Source: Ypsolopha sequella
Lineage: Eukaryota > Arthropoda > Insecta > Lepidoptera > Ypsolophidae
NCBI GenBank assembly: GCA_934047225.1
Contig: OW204001.1
Coordinates: 12,446,201-12,510,200, forward strand
Direction of reading: 5' to 3'
DNA: 64,000 nt
Shown here: piece after piece, positions 21,654 to 33,970 of the stretch
Layout: each line of letters starts with the position of its first letter
How positions within the stretch are numbered: the stretch's first letter is position 1
Position numbers and translations under genes: made by a program
Notes under the pieces: generated by a model
Seen by the model: the letters and a program-made list of their open reading frames with translations, nothing else
What the model was told of the DNA's origin: nothing
Database searches by the model: none

Positions 21654-22070
21654 GAAACAAAAGCGTTAGAGCAGGACTGAATTTTAGGATTGTGCAGCCC
21701 CTTAAAGTTCTTTAACGCCTCGTAAAATCCCGTGTTCGCTTTTATCATACAAGACACAAAACCTCTAACCCAAAACTGTGATTCACATAAACAACTGAAT
21801 CCTTTTAGTAAATAACTGTTTTATTACCAAAACCACAATATATCAGTTGATTTATTTTTACGTGTTGCTATAAATATTTTGGCAAATAATATTATGTGAA
21901 TATTTGATACAGAATATTATTTGTTTATTTTGTGTTATTTATAATATCAGACATTAATCAATAATTCAAGATTCTGGCTCTTGTCGGACTAAAAATCTTC
22001 TCTTTTGTCTGTTATTTTATTTATTTATAGCAATTTTATTTATAAAGTATAGGTATAGCATTGTCCTATA

Positions 22071-22285
22071 TAATAGCCGGGCGTTATATGGAACAGACTG
22101 GTGATGGGCAGCGGCGTCACTGGTGCGAGGGTTCCGGCACCGCGCTCACCAACCCGCCTGCCCAGCGTGTGTGAGTATCGGCAATTCTTCCAGGATGACC
22201 ACCGGGAGTGGCAAAGTCCTGGAATGGCTTATGTCCAGCAGTGGACGAATTAGGCTGATGGATGGATGGATGATGATGATATTTT
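22071..22285 (+). mobile_element. RTE-type LINE 3' fragment, + strand
   Basis: The segment has GGAACAGACTGG, CAATTCTTCCAGGATGACC, ATGTCCAGCAGTGGAC, AGGCTGATGG and ends in a GATGGATGATGATG microsatellite. This is the widespread lepidopteran RTE (BovB-like) LINE tail. A reverse copy is at 58681-59056. Confidence 0.8.
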
Positions 22286-22511
22286 AGGTTATTTTTGTCC
22301 TTACTCTGATTCAAATAACCTTTTTCTTGTTTTGACAGGACAAGTATGCTTAAAGGATCTCATAGCGCGTGGATTGGTTGTGTCCAAAATCGGAACTAAC
22401 GCCGCTACCATACTCATTGTTTCACAGCTGCGCCCCCGCTGTTACTGTCATCCACGCACTGTCAGATCCTTGTAGCACTGTATATTGTCTTGAAAGTGCT
22501 GAGCGTCATAG

Positions 22512-22688
22512 TACAGCTTGGAAAAAAAGAGTTTGATGCGATGACAAGTAAAATAAAAATTTTGATCGTAGTATAAGGTTTTGGTCGTAGTATATATATA
22601 GGTATAGAGAAGGCTGTGGTATAGTGTGACCACATTGTGTGGTGGTATAGCGCCCTCATTTTTACCAAACTCTTTTTTGCCAAGCTGC
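22512..22688. mobile_element. Small MITE with CAGCTTGGCAAAAAAGAG ends
   Basis: Left TACAGCTTGGAAAAAAAGAG and right CTCTTTTTTGCCAAGCTGCA are inverted. Inside is a GGTCGTAGTATA word. A fragment with the same end lies at 49128-49210. The rest of 22286-23222 is AT-rich with nothing recognised. Confidence 0.65.
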
Positions 22689-23222
22689 ATGCGAATTGCG
22701 AGCATTTTTAATATCTTCCACGGGACCCTGAAGGAAACTGAGCTTTTCCAACTTACTTAAATTTTTGAAGGATACTTTTTACAAAGTTGGTAAGTAGGTA
22801 CTTCCAACTAATATTTTTTTAGGGATTCTGTACTAGAACCATTTTGTATCGTACAGTATTGATAAAGCAAGGTTTGTAACTCTCAGCACGATTTCGAAAA
22901 TGCATTGCATTAGATGATTTCATTTCCCTGTCGTCGCGCCGCCACATTGTCGCCTGGTTTACGAGATTGTGACGTCACACACTTTTGCGTATAAAGTTTT
23001 AAGAGTTTTTTTATAGTTTTAATACTTGACGCGTGAAAGAATATGGCTGTTTTTGTTACTAATTACATAATATTTTTACGTTTACGGTGCGAGTACCTAA
23101 CACAGGATTTGGTAAATAGACTTTTAAAGACCTTGAAATGAAATAACATACTGTATACTGAACTACTTTTCCAAAGAAACAAATCCCGGCACAAATAAAA
23201 AATAAATCCTATCTATCTTTTA

Positions 23223-23600
23223 AGGGTCGATTCTCGGCATTTGTAATAAAATATTTAGAAATAATTGTAACGGCCATAATAAAACTTTTATACTATTGGT
23301 ATACCAGTAGTATATGTATACACCGATAGTTTGCTATGTACATAAAATATATTTAATGAGATTACCATAGCTATAAAACAATTGGGGTTTCCATAGTAGT
23401 GATATTAGCTGTAAATTGCTAAAATAATCTATTATCCATGCTTAAGAAAAATCCAATGAATTTGAAGCTACAATATCATTAAAATACGTTTATCCATAAT
23501 ATAGTGAACTTTTGGTATACATTGCTCTAAGGTAAAAGTTTTATTTTAGCCGTTATAATTATTTCTTTATATTTTGTTACAAAACGGGAGAATCGACCCT
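23223..23600. mobile_element. Foldback MITE with GGGTCGATTCTC ends
   Basis: Arms of about 70 bp run GGGTCGATTCTCGGC inward to GGCCATAATAAAACTTTTA, mirrored at the right by TAAAAGTTTTATTTTAGCC and GAGAATCGACCC. It abuts MITE H at 23600. Confidence 0.82.
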
Positions 23601-24003
23601 CCACAGTGCTAAACTACAGTTTTGCATTGGATTCAGTTTCGTCAATGTAGAGGATAAAAATAAAAAAAAATATAGCTTGTGTTTTGACTCGAGACAATTT
23701 ATTATTAACATTTTATAAATAAACATACATTAAATCTTTTTTTAATTATATTACTTTTAAAAATCATGAATTTAACGATAAAAACTATTCATTCAGCTCC
23801 CATATTTCAAAACCAATTTGAAACGAAATCAACAGACGCAGATACCTACTAGAAAGAACCATCTTCATTACATCAAGTCCTAATGTAGTAGCAATTTCAA
23901 AATAACTGAAGTTTTGCGTGCGCGGGATTTGATTAGTGCAGGGGATAGACAGTAAAAAACGAAAGCGTTAGAGCAGGACTGAATTTTGTATTGTGGAGAA
24001 CCC
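23600..24003 (+). mobile_element. MITE H, copy 2
   Basis: Termini CTCCACAGTGCTAAACTAC and TTGTATTGTGGAG are inverted. It keeps the GACAGTAAAAAACGAAAGCG segment uninterrupted, showing the site used by family B in copy 1. Confidence 0.8.
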
Positions 24004-25167
24004 ATTGTAAATATTGTATGGGCAAGTGAATTTTCATTTTCCTTAAAAAAGTTGGTAGTTTATTTCAAATATAGCAGTTTATTTACACCCGGTATATTTA
24101 TACATATTATTAATAATATAAAATCGTAAAGTTAGAAAGGGACAAAACTCACGGGAAAGGGTGAGATGGCGCTCTACACACCTTTGTTTGCGCGTATCAC
24201 TCACACGAAAATTGCGAAATTCCTTAGATTGTGACAATGATGAACGGTATAAACAATATGGGTTTAGATAAGTGATCGCTTAATAATTAAAGAATGAAAT
24301 GATGAAATCAAAATGTTCCGCGTTTCAGAAACGTCAGATCTGTATGGCATGTCTAAACGGCCGTTCATACTGTTTTGGGTTTGTAAAAACATAACAACAT
24401 GCAACGCAACTTTAAACGCAAATTGAATTTCAACGCGGGCGGAGCCGCGGGCACATCTAGTTTGTAATAAAATATACCTATCTAAGAAAATGTTGTCCCA
24501 AATTAACCTGAAAAATTTGTTCTGAACTACATGAGCTGAGTCCTCCTGTAATTATTTTAATAATGTTCGTCTATATAAAGTGTTAAGGGGCTTCAGAAGC
24601 AACACTGCGTTAACAGACGTTTTTAAATTGTTTTTTTAAAAAACACTTGTACTTATCCACATATTACAATACAACTTTATTATGCCCGACCGGTTTCGCT
24701 GTAAAGCATTTTCTAGGGCTTTTTACACATCCTAACTAACAAATAAATAGCAACATAACTTTGAAAAAAATATATCACACATATTGACCCATGTCCCGTA
24801 ATTGTGATGTTTTAAAATCTTAAAAGCTTTATCCTACAACGAGAAAATAAATACCTTTAGTAACCTTTCAAATGCTTTAAGAAACTGATAAATAGTTTAA
24901 ACTTTTTAAATTCAGAAGAGACAAGGTTAAAACTTATACATACATACGAGCAATACAAAAATCTAGCACAATGATGTTTAAACCTTTTTTAGATATCAAA
25001 CTTAACACATGTGAAAAGCATTATTTTCTCTATTTTGCGCTACCCGGCGACACAGCGATCGTCGTAACAGCCAATTTGCAATGCACTCTGACATGAACGT
25101 TATTTCTATTTCGTTATTGTCGATATTTGTACTGACATATTTCAAGCTGCTAATTTAGCTTACTGAA
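24004..25167. other. AT-rich intron segment with a Helitron end
   Basis: A Helitron-type 3' terminus lies at 24435-24460 (GCGGGCGGAGCCGCGGGC then ATCTAG, flanking T). The rest is AT-rich. About 25035-25145 carries the dispersed CACTCTGACATGAACGTTAT word. Confidence 0.55.
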
Positions 25168-25384
25168 GCCTCTTAAGATGAAGTTGCGGAAGCCGGAAAC
25201 TGGCGATAGAACTCGTCCACACAAAAAAGTCCTCGTAAAAAAAAATCGAGAAGTCGAGAAAAAAATATCAGTTGTTTCATACATTTTGGTCGGGTAGCTA
25301 TGTAACTTTTCTATGGAACAGAAGATTTCTTTTTCACGATTTGAGTTTTGGGTCCGTAGTAAAAGTTGGTCGTATGAACGAGTA
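25168..25384 (+). mobile_element. MITE D, truncated copy 2
   Basis: It shares TTAAGATGAAGTTGCG, CCGGAAACTGG, CTATGGAACAG and the AAAAGTTG word with 19711-20256, but lacks the mirrored right end. A CACATAT microsatellite follows at 25387-25414. Confidence 0.65.
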
Positions 25385-25635
25385 ATATCACATATCACAT
25401 ATCACATATCACATAATATCAGTATATGAGTAATATTATAAACAAGGTAATTTTGGTCCTACGCCTACGCAGGTTTAGATAATCTAATAATTAATCTTGG
25501 CTAATGGAAAACGATGCTAATTTAGATGCTCCAATTTGTTGGCTTCAAGTTACTCAACAAGAAATATTTAATTTTCAAATAAAATGTACGCTCAGCAGTA
25601 ATCTTGGGCTTTTTTAAGGGACGAGCATGATTTAA

Positions 25636-25984
25636 TAGTAGTTAATGCTACAAGAGCGAAAAGGAATAAATTACAAGGACGTTTTAAACGTAACCGAGTA
25701 ATTTATTGCTCTTACGCCCGTATATCATACTACGTTTTTCAATGCATAGCGTGAGGAAATAAAACAAATATAATCTTGTGAACTTTAAATAATGATTGGC
25801 TCAAGAGAACTGTATCCAGAGCCGTTAAACAGTGGAAAAAAAAAGTATAACATTTGTGGTACACAGGAAAGGCTGCAGGTTAGCCAACCATTGAAAATAA
25901 ATAAAAAAAGCCCTAGGGCATAATAATCGACTAATCGACTTTCTGTTCGGTTTTGATCCATAAAAAGTGGGTCTTTACGAGCAC
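25636..25984 (+). mobile_element. Dispersed repeat E, copy 2
   Basis: It shares GTAGTTAATGCTACAAG, GCCCGTATATCATACTACG, GCCGTTAAACAGTGG and CCCTAGGGC with the other E copies. Its right end continues through TTTCTGTTCGGTTTTGAT to a TTTACGAGC word. Confidence 0.75.
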
Positions 25985-27885
25985 CTGCATTGAAAAAAAA
26001 ATTTTCTTTTAACTAGACTTAGTCAAAGGCAAAATAAGGTAATGTTTTGCACATGATATAAAGTTTGATTAGTCGCCGTCATGAGAATCTATAAGGTCCG
26101 TACTTTAATCTTGTTAAATTTATGTTGCATATTTGTGCCATAAATTTCACATCATAACAATGAAATATAATAGAAATTCATGGTCTGTTTTGTGACTGAA
26201 AACTGTAATATTTATGTTTGGCAACCAATAAACTGTACTGCTGTAAAACTTGTCGACACGTGATTACAGCAAAGATTTCAAAAGTAAAGATAAGCCCTTA
26301 CCATAGTATGACAGCACCAAAATGTTTCCACCTTTAAATGGGTGACGCTCACACGTTTGGAATCAGTGCTCATCTGAACACAGTGATAGTTGGACGCCTT
26401 CAGTGCACTTAAAGTTAATCATTTAAACAACTTTAGTAGTCTGATCAGTTTGCTGACCGTAGGTAGACGTGTGCGCGCGTCGGCATTATGTTAACGCACG
26501 CATTCGAAAACAATGCAATAGATTTTAGGGGCCAGGGCTCATCTAAACTTATGAAATCTTTGGACTACAGTATATAAAATACTGTGACGTGGTGGAGGCA
26601 AAATATGATAACGAGAAAATTAAACAGAGTGTATAATTCGTCATTTGAGTGCTGTTACTGACTGATGTTATCGGCAGGTCGACTGAACAGCTGGCTCCTG
26701 TCCTCTCTTCTTCCTTTAGGTACTATCTGCAGGACTCCGGCTCCAGAGATTGCGGTAATTTCGGGAATTAAAATAAAAGCCTTCTACAGCTTCTACTGCA
26801 GTAAAATTTACGATGACAAGTATTTTATTTTAGTTTTAAACAGTGATGTGCTTAGTGACTAGTGATGTCCTAAAGATCGGTTTACCGATTGTGTCGATTT
26901 AATGCCAATGTAATCGATAACTGAAACCCATAGACTAGGAGCGTACAGTCGGTAACCCTATGTATATGTATAGATTAACAAGATGGTACAAATTTGCAGT
27001 TGTGTTGAAAAAAAAACTACATCAAAATAAATAAGGTTGGCAAGGTGCAACCTGCAGCATTATGTTTTTGCTAACTGTACAAAATGCTCCAGGTTACGCT
27101 CAGCCAACCCCATTTATTTCGATGTAGTGTTTGTTTCTACATAACTACGAATTGGTCACATCTTGCTGAAAACGATGCTGAATCGATTTCTTCAAATAAA
27201 TCGATCTTCGATAAAATCAGGCTAACTCACGTTAGTAGTACCAACATTACTTTTTACTCACCTTTTGATACGCTTTATCGAATGTAGTGGGGCCCTGCTT
27301 GTTAATCATGGACGTGTTTTTTTACCAGAAAAAGAAATAATTTTGTTCTTGTTCATACGAACATAACGTTCAGTATCCAAAACCAATGGATTTCGTTATA
27401 AATCATACAACCCAAGTTAACCCAACTAAACGACTGTATGGGAGGTGGGTATATTCATATTTATTCCCACAAGGCATAGATAAATAAAGGAAGGATAGTC
27501 ACTCCATACATTAGAACAAAGCTCGCGTAAAACTTATTATTTTCGCCGGTACCTAGTAGTTCGACTTATTATTTTTGATGTCGCTACTATACTAGATAAA
27601 TTGTGACATACCCAGTGCCATCTATCGAACAGTTGATGAAACGAAATTCGATGTGTGTGTGTGTAGCAACTATACTGCGCCCACAAAAACAAAAATTTGC
27701 TAGAATACGACAATACGCGACACATGGCATACGATAAATCTGAGGATAAATCGCTCAACCGTGCATGACAGTTGAGTCAAAGAGTAAAGTTATATACCGG
27801 TATGTATGAGTAGTGTGTGTTAGGTAAATAAAGCGTATTTTAATGCACATATTTTGTTTAATTGATCGTTGTGCGCCATCTACTG
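25985..27885. other. AT-rich intron segment, one foldback
   Basis: A foldback of about 130 bp lies at 27004-27136 (ACTACATC..AAATAAATAAGGTTGGC against GCCAACCCCATTTATTTCGATGTAGT). Elsewhere I see no gene or repeat I can define. Confidence 0.5.
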
Positions 27886-28028
27886 GGGGTCTAAAAAGGC
27901 CGACTTGGGTGAATCATGAAATGATTTGAAAGTAGGATGGAGTCAAGAGTTTTTTCACGCGTGCAAAAGAAACGGCATTAGAACAGAATCATAATATGAT
28001 TTATCCAAAGCGGCCTTTTTAGAGGACC
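27886..28028 (+). mobile_element. MITE R, copy 1
   Basis: A ~143-bp element with inverted ends TCTAAAAAGGCCG and CGGCCTTTTTAGA. The interior AATCATGAAATGATTTGAAA matches 32697-32840. Confidence 0.82.
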
Positions 28029-28730
28029 TGGAATTCAAAATAACCATCTGCACGCTTAGTTAGGTTGCCAACTTACCACCGAACGTTTAATGAAAAAAAT
28101 GTTTAAAACACCTGATTAAGAATTCACTATTTTCTGATGCGATGTTATGAAAATTTTGTGTTTTTATTCATAAAATAAATAAGTATGATGAACCAGAACA
28201 GTAAAATGCTATATTTCGTCGATTTCAGACAAATTTTATTTCCAGCGAGACAAGTAACGCCATCTAGCAACGTTTTTTTTAGTATTGCGAACAGTACAAG
28301 GAGATAGTAATCTATCCTTCCTTTATTTATCTATGCACAAGGTTACGTCACAAATGGATTTGAACGACACTGCTTTGCTGTCAGAGTTTTCTTTCTAGAA
28401 AACATAGATATCTATGCCAGAAAATCTAGCTATGCATAAATTTGTAGGCCAATAAAGAGACGAGATACTGGAAATGACGTCATTCCGTCGCGGTCCAGAG
28501 CGTGCAAAGCGTATGGTAACTTCCGGCCTGGAAAAACATTCTTTTCGCTAATATTATTTAGATGACTCAGCTCTAGAATTAGCATCCATATTTTTGCCAA
28601 TAAAAGTTTCGTTATGCTTATTGCTTATTGTGATGAAATCTTGAAAAGCTGCCTTGATCCCGGTTTTGCTTACTAATCTGAAGTTCACGAGAGCATAATT
28701 TGTGATCAGTACGCTGCCTTAGAAAGCACA
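28029..28730. other. AT-rich intron segment, nothing recognised
   Basis: No gene, repeat pair or notable structure is visible here. Confidence 0.5.
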
Positions 28731-29056
28731 TTAAGAGGCTATGCGAATTATATTGTTATCACTATTGCTAATTGCAGATTAAGGTCGATGGGGAAAAAAA
28801 TAAGTTCTATATTTTTATATAAAAAAAAACTATCAAAATTTCCAAAATCAAAACTCTAGATATGGTTAAAACCCATCTAATAAAATATGTTTGAGTTCTG
28901 TACCATTTATTTCTATCAAAGAAAATTTATCCAAATATGTTTCCCAATTACAAAACCCTAGATTATATGGGCACAAAAGCAAATTAAAATTTTCCGTATA
29001 TTTTATGAAATACATAGAAAAGAAGCACTGGTATTTTTCTTTACATATCGCCTTAA
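28731..29056 (-). mobile_element. TTAA-flanked MITE (family B), copy 4
   Basis: It starts TTAAGAGGCTATGCGAATT, the complement of the copy-1 right end, and finishes ATATCGCCTTAA. It includes AAAACCCTAGATTATATGG. Confidence 0.8.
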
Positions 29057-29084
29057 GGCCTGGTCCATGGGAGACAACAATCCT

Positions 29085-29160
29085 ATTAAGTGATTTTGAA
29101 CTTAATTATACTGTCAGAAAGTCTACATTAGAACGCTCGCTTTCTGGATTTTCCGAATAA
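29085..29160 (+). repeat. Dispersed repeat U, copy 1
   Basis: It shares GTCAGAAAGTCTACATTAG and AACGCTCGCTT with 54585-54740. It stands just before repeat E copy 3 and could be part of a longer E unit. Confidence 0.55.
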
Positions 29161-29275
29161 GTATTGATTGTAGGAAATTTTTGTCTTGACAACGGAAAAA
29201 AATATGTTATCGTGTTATAGCAGTAATTTCAGACATGAAACTCAAGTCGCTTAGACATAAAAAGAAATTTTCAAT

Positions 29276-29662
29276 GCATGTGCTCGTAAAGGCCCACTTT
29301 TTATGCATCAAAACCGAACAGAAAGTCGATTATTTTGCCCTAGGGCTTTATTATTATTTTTTTATTTATTTATTTACAATGGTTGGCTAACCTGCAGATT
29401 TTCCTGTGTACCATAGATGTTATACTTTTTTTTCCACTGTTTAACGGCTCTGGATACAGTCCTTTTGAGCCAATTATAATTTAAAGTTCACAAGATTATA
29501 TTTGTTTTCATTTCCTCACACTATGCATTGAAAAACGTAGTATGATACACGGGCGTAAAACCAATAAATTACTCGGTTACGTTTAAAACACTCGCTACGC
29601 TCGTGTTTTAAATCGTCCTTGTAATTTATTCCTTTGCGCCCTTGTAGCATAAACTACTAAAA
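29276..29662 (-). mobile_element. Dispersed repeat E, copy 3
   Basis: This reverse copy begins GTGCTCGTAAAGGCCCACTT, has CCGAACAGAAAGTCGATTAT and CCCTAGGGC, the CTCGCTACGCTCG palindrome, and ends CCTTGTAGCATAAACTACTA. Confidence 0.8.
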
Positions 29663-30831
29663 AAGGAGTAATTTTCAAAAATAAAATCTATCGAGTGAAA
29701 TGTGTCCAATTATAACTGTCTTGAGAACGTAAAGATAAGGTCTGAAAAAATATGTCTCTGCGTTTAACATAGACCAGGTAAGTAGTTGACTCAGAATATT
29801 TAAGCAAAAACCCTTAAAATACCGAAGGCAAGGCCTTGAGTCGTTGGCCTCGGCTACTCTTACAAGATATTATCGTTAATAAAGAGGTAACGACTAATGC
29901 TTGCGTCCGAGGAGACTACTTCAGTCTCTGGACGCGTCCCAAGAGTAGTAGCGTAGAAACCGGCTTTCGGTAACCTGTCTCTTTACAGCATAATAAAAAT
30001 GGGTTAGTATCAGATATTAGTGCTTAAGGATAATGGGTAACCCGAGATTGAGCACCTCATTTTGCATCAAGTAAAACTGAACTCTATGACGTTTCATTAT
30101 TGTTTAGATTAGCGCGCTCTGAGCCGTGTCCGTTATGACAAGCGAAATAACACGCGCGCACGCAAAACTGCGTTTTTTTTTAAATAGCTCGGCTTCTGGT
30201 TGAGATAAAAACACAATTTGTTCCAACTAGCTAGATATAATTTGAACAAATTTTATAAAGAAACAACTAACAAAATTCTGAAATCGATACTCGAGAGAAA
30301 ATCAATTTAACATCTTAAAATGGTAAAATAGAGGTACACAAAATATTTTATTTACAGCAAATATAAGTTTCAATTTACGAGGTTTGTTCAAACTTACTTT
30401 ATAAACGTTAGGAAAACATAGGTTTATTTTTTAACGAATTTGGTTTTTCATCCGAAATCTGTCATTTCATTTCTATTTGCCTCATATTTCCCCTTAATAG
30501 TTAGTACACCTACAAAATTGTAGCTGAAATAAAGTTTACATCCGACTTTAGAACTTCCATTACAGAAACTCAGTGGAAACGACTATCCTTGCCTCATTAT
30601 GTGTGTGTGTGTGTGTGCGTGTGTTTCTTTATTATAATACTGTAGTTGTTTGTAGTGTTGCTATTAACCTTTGTCGTAGGTGTAGTGTAAACTTAGCTTA
30701 ACACTTTCTGTGCTCTGGGATTAAACTGGAAATTTCAGGGTTAAATTTGGAAAAGATGGTAGATACGAGTACCTACTTGAAATAAAACAAATACGTCTTA
30801 GGATTTTGTATGAAATATATACAACGTGTGA
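29663..30831. other. Intron segment with a hairpin and a GT microsatellite
   Basis: About 29820-29990 is GC-richer and contains a 10-bp-stem hairpin at 29903-29934 (GTCC..GAGACT against AGTCTC..GGAC). A (GT)12-type microsatellite lies at 30601-30624. Otherwise AT-rich. Confidence 0.5.
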
Positions 30832-31072
30832 CAGAAAGGTGTTACCATATTTGAAGAGCTTATTCAGTCAATGGTATAGAACAACTTTTACTATGAAACA
30901 AACCCTGTATCTCGAAAAATAAAATTATATTTTCATAGAAAAATGCGATGCCGCTCGGCTGAAATGTATGGAAGGGCAGATTTTTTTTTTGAGATTTCAG
31001 GGTTGGCCCCATAGTAAAAGTTGTTCTATACCATTGACTGAATAAGGTCTTCAAATATGGTTACACCTTGTA
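30832..31072. mobile_element. Foldback MITE with TTCAGTCAATGG arms
   Basis: Arms of about 65 bp pair ATTCAGTCAATGGTATAGAA and ACAACTTTTACTATG with their complements at the right end. Ends are AGGTGTTACC and GGTTACACCTTGTA. Confidence 0.85.
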
Positions 31073-31477
31073 AATTGGGATATTAATTACTGAACACATA
31101 TTATTATAGTAGTATGACAACATTATAAATTAAAACTGGACTGTATTGATGATGCAGATTTTGTATGGTCTTTTATAAGTCTCAAATGCACTGGCAGTTT
31201 ACGGAATCAACAATTTACTAACATTTGGAGCAATAAATTAATGGAAACAAAATACTTAAGTATAATGTTAACAGAAAAGGTCAACTTTAATCCTAGTTCT
31301 GCTCAAAGTCTCTAGTATGAGTTTGGTCATATCAATCAAAGTCATCTACTTTCTTCAGTTTTTTTTTACTTTCACAAAGAATAACCCCCTTAAGACGTAC
31401 AAGAGTACATCTCCAACAGCTTTCCGTTATTGCAGAGATATAGCTATTCAATTGTATCCATAGACAATTACAGTACC

Positions 31478-31605
31478 CGGCTGAAAATAATGCACTTCGG
31501 CTTCGTAGAGCGTCGTCTCTATCACCGGACTGTTTAGTGTTTCGTGCGACAGAGATGGCACTACGACACGATGTGCATTATTTACTGCCGCGACCTGTTT
31601 CGTCT
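31478..31605. mobile_element. Short foldback (AATAATGCAC arms)
   Basis: AATAATGCACTTCGG..TCGTAGAGC is mirrored by CACTACGA..CGATGTGCATTATT. Loop region about 40 bp. No target duplication seen. Confidence 0.6.
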
Positions 31606-31827
31606 CTGCAACTTGCAATTATGACGATTCTGAAATATTCACGAAATTGACATTATATTATAGATTTATCTTGTGAAGAAGCCAAATTTGAGTGTCATGC
31701 AAGATCGTAGTAGATGAAGCGTAATCCCGAGAGATATGTTACTATATGTATGTATAGGTATACAATGTTTGTAACTTTTCTAGAAAAACATTTTAAACAT
31801 ACATACATAAGGTAACATATTTTTATA

Positions 31828-31997
31828 GCCAAATTCATACTGAACACTCGGTAATTGCGAAATACGTAAATAATTTTATTTCCCAGCCCCGAATCAATTA
31901 CTGTGGGAGATCAACATTTTATTTCGCGCAGTTAAAAAAAAGTATTATCGATCCGTGATACTGATCACTTACCAAGCCTCCAGTATGAATTTGGCTG
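31828..31997. mobile_element. Foldback MITE F-related, copy 3
   Basis: GCCAAATTCATACTGAACAC is mirrored by CAAGCCTCCAGTATGAATTTGGC. The inner CTGATCACTTACCAAGCC matches family F at 12172-12194 and 36308-36325. Confidence 0.7.
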
Positions 31998-32696
31998 CAT
32001 AATAATGTACATGCCGTCACGACACATGCCCGAATGGGGCCTTTTTGTCTAAATCCAACACCTATCACTTTTGCTTTCAAATCTATGTTGATTGGCTGAA
32101 AATGATGTGTGATGTCATTTCTAGCTTTAGATATTGAAGTTATACCTATAGATATTGAAGTTATTATTAGACAGTAAGGGGTATGGCTTTGGTTGGTGAA
32201 AATAAGGCTCCTATTCAAACAATGTTAGCGAGAACTTTCTCAATCTTTTTATATTATTTTCTCTTTTTTCTCAGTTATTTTCACTCTGCTAGTTTACACT
32301 ACTTTGTGATATTGTTTCAAGTTTCAGAAGGGAACTGTGAAAAATAAAAATATTGTTCCTTTTTGTTGGCAAAACGAAAATATTATTGCACCTTTGATGT
32401 GAATTTATGACAAAGGTTGTGTTTATTGTTGTTTATTTGCGTGACGTGGGTGGGTCAATGTTGTACGTACTATCAGGGAAAAATACGCTGGCCCACTTTT
32501 AGCCCGTATTGTATGGTGATAAGAGCGAAAAGTGGGTCTGCGGCAATTTCTTCGATGGTACATAGATGTGACGTGCTATAAAATTTTACTATACTCATCG
32601 GCATATTTATGGAAACGCAAGCAAAGATTCGATTCAAATTTTTAGTGACTAAGGTTTTTTATTGATTGTTACCGTTTTGTGATTTCCTTTCGAACA
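31998..32696. other. AT-rich intron segment, nothing recognised
   Basis: No gene is supported; the reverse-strand open frame here overlaps the F-related foldback. Confidence 0.5.
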
Positions 32697-32840
32697 GGGG
32701 ATCTAAAAAGGCCGACTTGGGTGAATCATGAAATGATTTGAAAGTAGGATAAAGTCAAGAGTTTTTTCACGCGTGTAAAAGAGACGGCCTTAGAACAGAA
32801 TCATAATGTGATTCATGCAAAACGGCCTTTTTAGAGGACC
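32697..32840 (+). mobile_element. MITE R, copy 2
   Basis: The ends TCTAAAAAGGCCG and CGGCCTTTTTAGA match 27886-28028, in the same orientation with about 10 differences. Confidence 0.82.
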
Positions 32841-33180
32841 TGCAGTCCCTCGCAATATCTTTATGCAAGATGTGGGTCTCAGTGCATTAGGTAAAAAGAA
32901 AAATGCTTGTGAAACACTGACGCACGAGTGAAAACACGACTTTAAAATCGCACCAGAATTATCCCTTTACTTTGTTTTGACGGATTTGCATCCCATGGGC
33001 TGATTACGTATGCATTCAAACCTAGTGTGGGTGAGACATGAGTTATCTTCGGTTCCAGACAGTATTTTGGTCCAGTAAATAAAATATTTGAGGTCTGATT
33101 AAAGATATACTAGTAAAATGACTTCGAAATATTACATATTATTAACTATGACAATGACAACTATAACAGAATTAAATTTC

Positions 33181-33380
33181 TATGTTTGAACACTTGGCGA
33201 TTTATCTACGTAAGGAGATATAAATTAACTTTATATCATTGCAGTACAGAAACGCAGAAAGAAAAGTAAATCTGGATGTGAGGAACTCTGAACCGGGATT
33301 CGAACCCGGGACCTCTCGCTTACTTAAAGTTAATTTATATCCCTTGCGATGGATAAATCACCAAGTGTTCAAACATATGA
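33181..33380. mobile_element. Foldback J, copy 1, with a tRNA T-arm-like centre
   Basis: Ends TATGTTTGAACACTTGGCGA and its mirror (TCACCAAGTGTTCAAACATA) enclose a second arm pair around ATAAATTAACTTTA. The centre has GGGATTCGAACCCGGGACCT, the reverse complement of a tRNA B box. A related element is at 55026-55326. Confidence 0.7.
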
Positions 33381-33725
33381 TATAATATGATATAAAGTTA
33401 ATACATATTATTGCCACTACCATTGAGGTGGGGACTCCCGGTTTTTTTTTTTATTAGCTTACCAACGTAATAAGACTCCTGGTCTTACTAATATTGTTCT
33501 TAGCCATGGTCTATATAACGTGGTTCATTAAAAAAAATTATCGGGCTTTCTTTTGAATTTAGATTTTTCAGTTTGTTTACTGATATATTCCCAATTTTCA
33601 CCCAGTGTACAATTAATTCAACCAACATTTTTAAATTGACTGGACTATGAATATATGGCGAGATGATCTCGGTCCTCCACCAAGATGGCCAAAAGCAGAG
33701 GTATGCCACCGACTGTCGTGACCAG

Positions 33726-33959
33726 CGGGCCTATTATGTATCTCTAGTTGCCTTCTGTACTGGGTGCCTATCATCAAAAACATAGATATACTATCGGATT
33801 CCGATTTCCTAAGGATATGTTCGCACTTGAAGTGACGACACAGATTGTTAATAGTTCAATACCCGCTAAAGGCAATTTTGAAATTTCAGTTTTTATCTAT
33901 GTTTTTGATGATAGGCACCTAGTACAGTTGGCAACTAAAGATACAGAATAGGGGGGCTG
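33726..33959 (+). mobile_element. MITE G, copy 2
   Basis: This is the opposite orientation to copies at 21162 and 40080. Ends: GCGGGCCTATTATGTATCTC and ATACAGAATAGGGGGGCTG. Confidence 0.85.
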
Positions 33960-33970
33960 ATCCTGTGTAA

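Larger units (their letters stand above)
20470..21707 (+). mobile_element. MITE H, copy 1, interrupted by family B
   Basis: The H halves are 20470-20789 and 21650-21707. Termini are TAAGGGGCTAAACAATGC and TGTGCAGCCCCTTA. Compared with uninterrupted copies at 23600-24003 and 57247-57641, the halves join cleanly at GACAGTTAA/AAACAAAAGCG. Confidence 0.85.

Noticed and set aside
33285..33305. Reverse-strand tRNA gene from the GGGATTCGAACCCGGG word
   Set aside because: Only the T-arm region is present, in the loop of a foldback element.
33748..33951. 67-codon frame shared by three loci as a small gene family
   Set aside because: It spans MITE G from end to end, uses TTG as the start, and the copies differ mainly by amino-acid changes.
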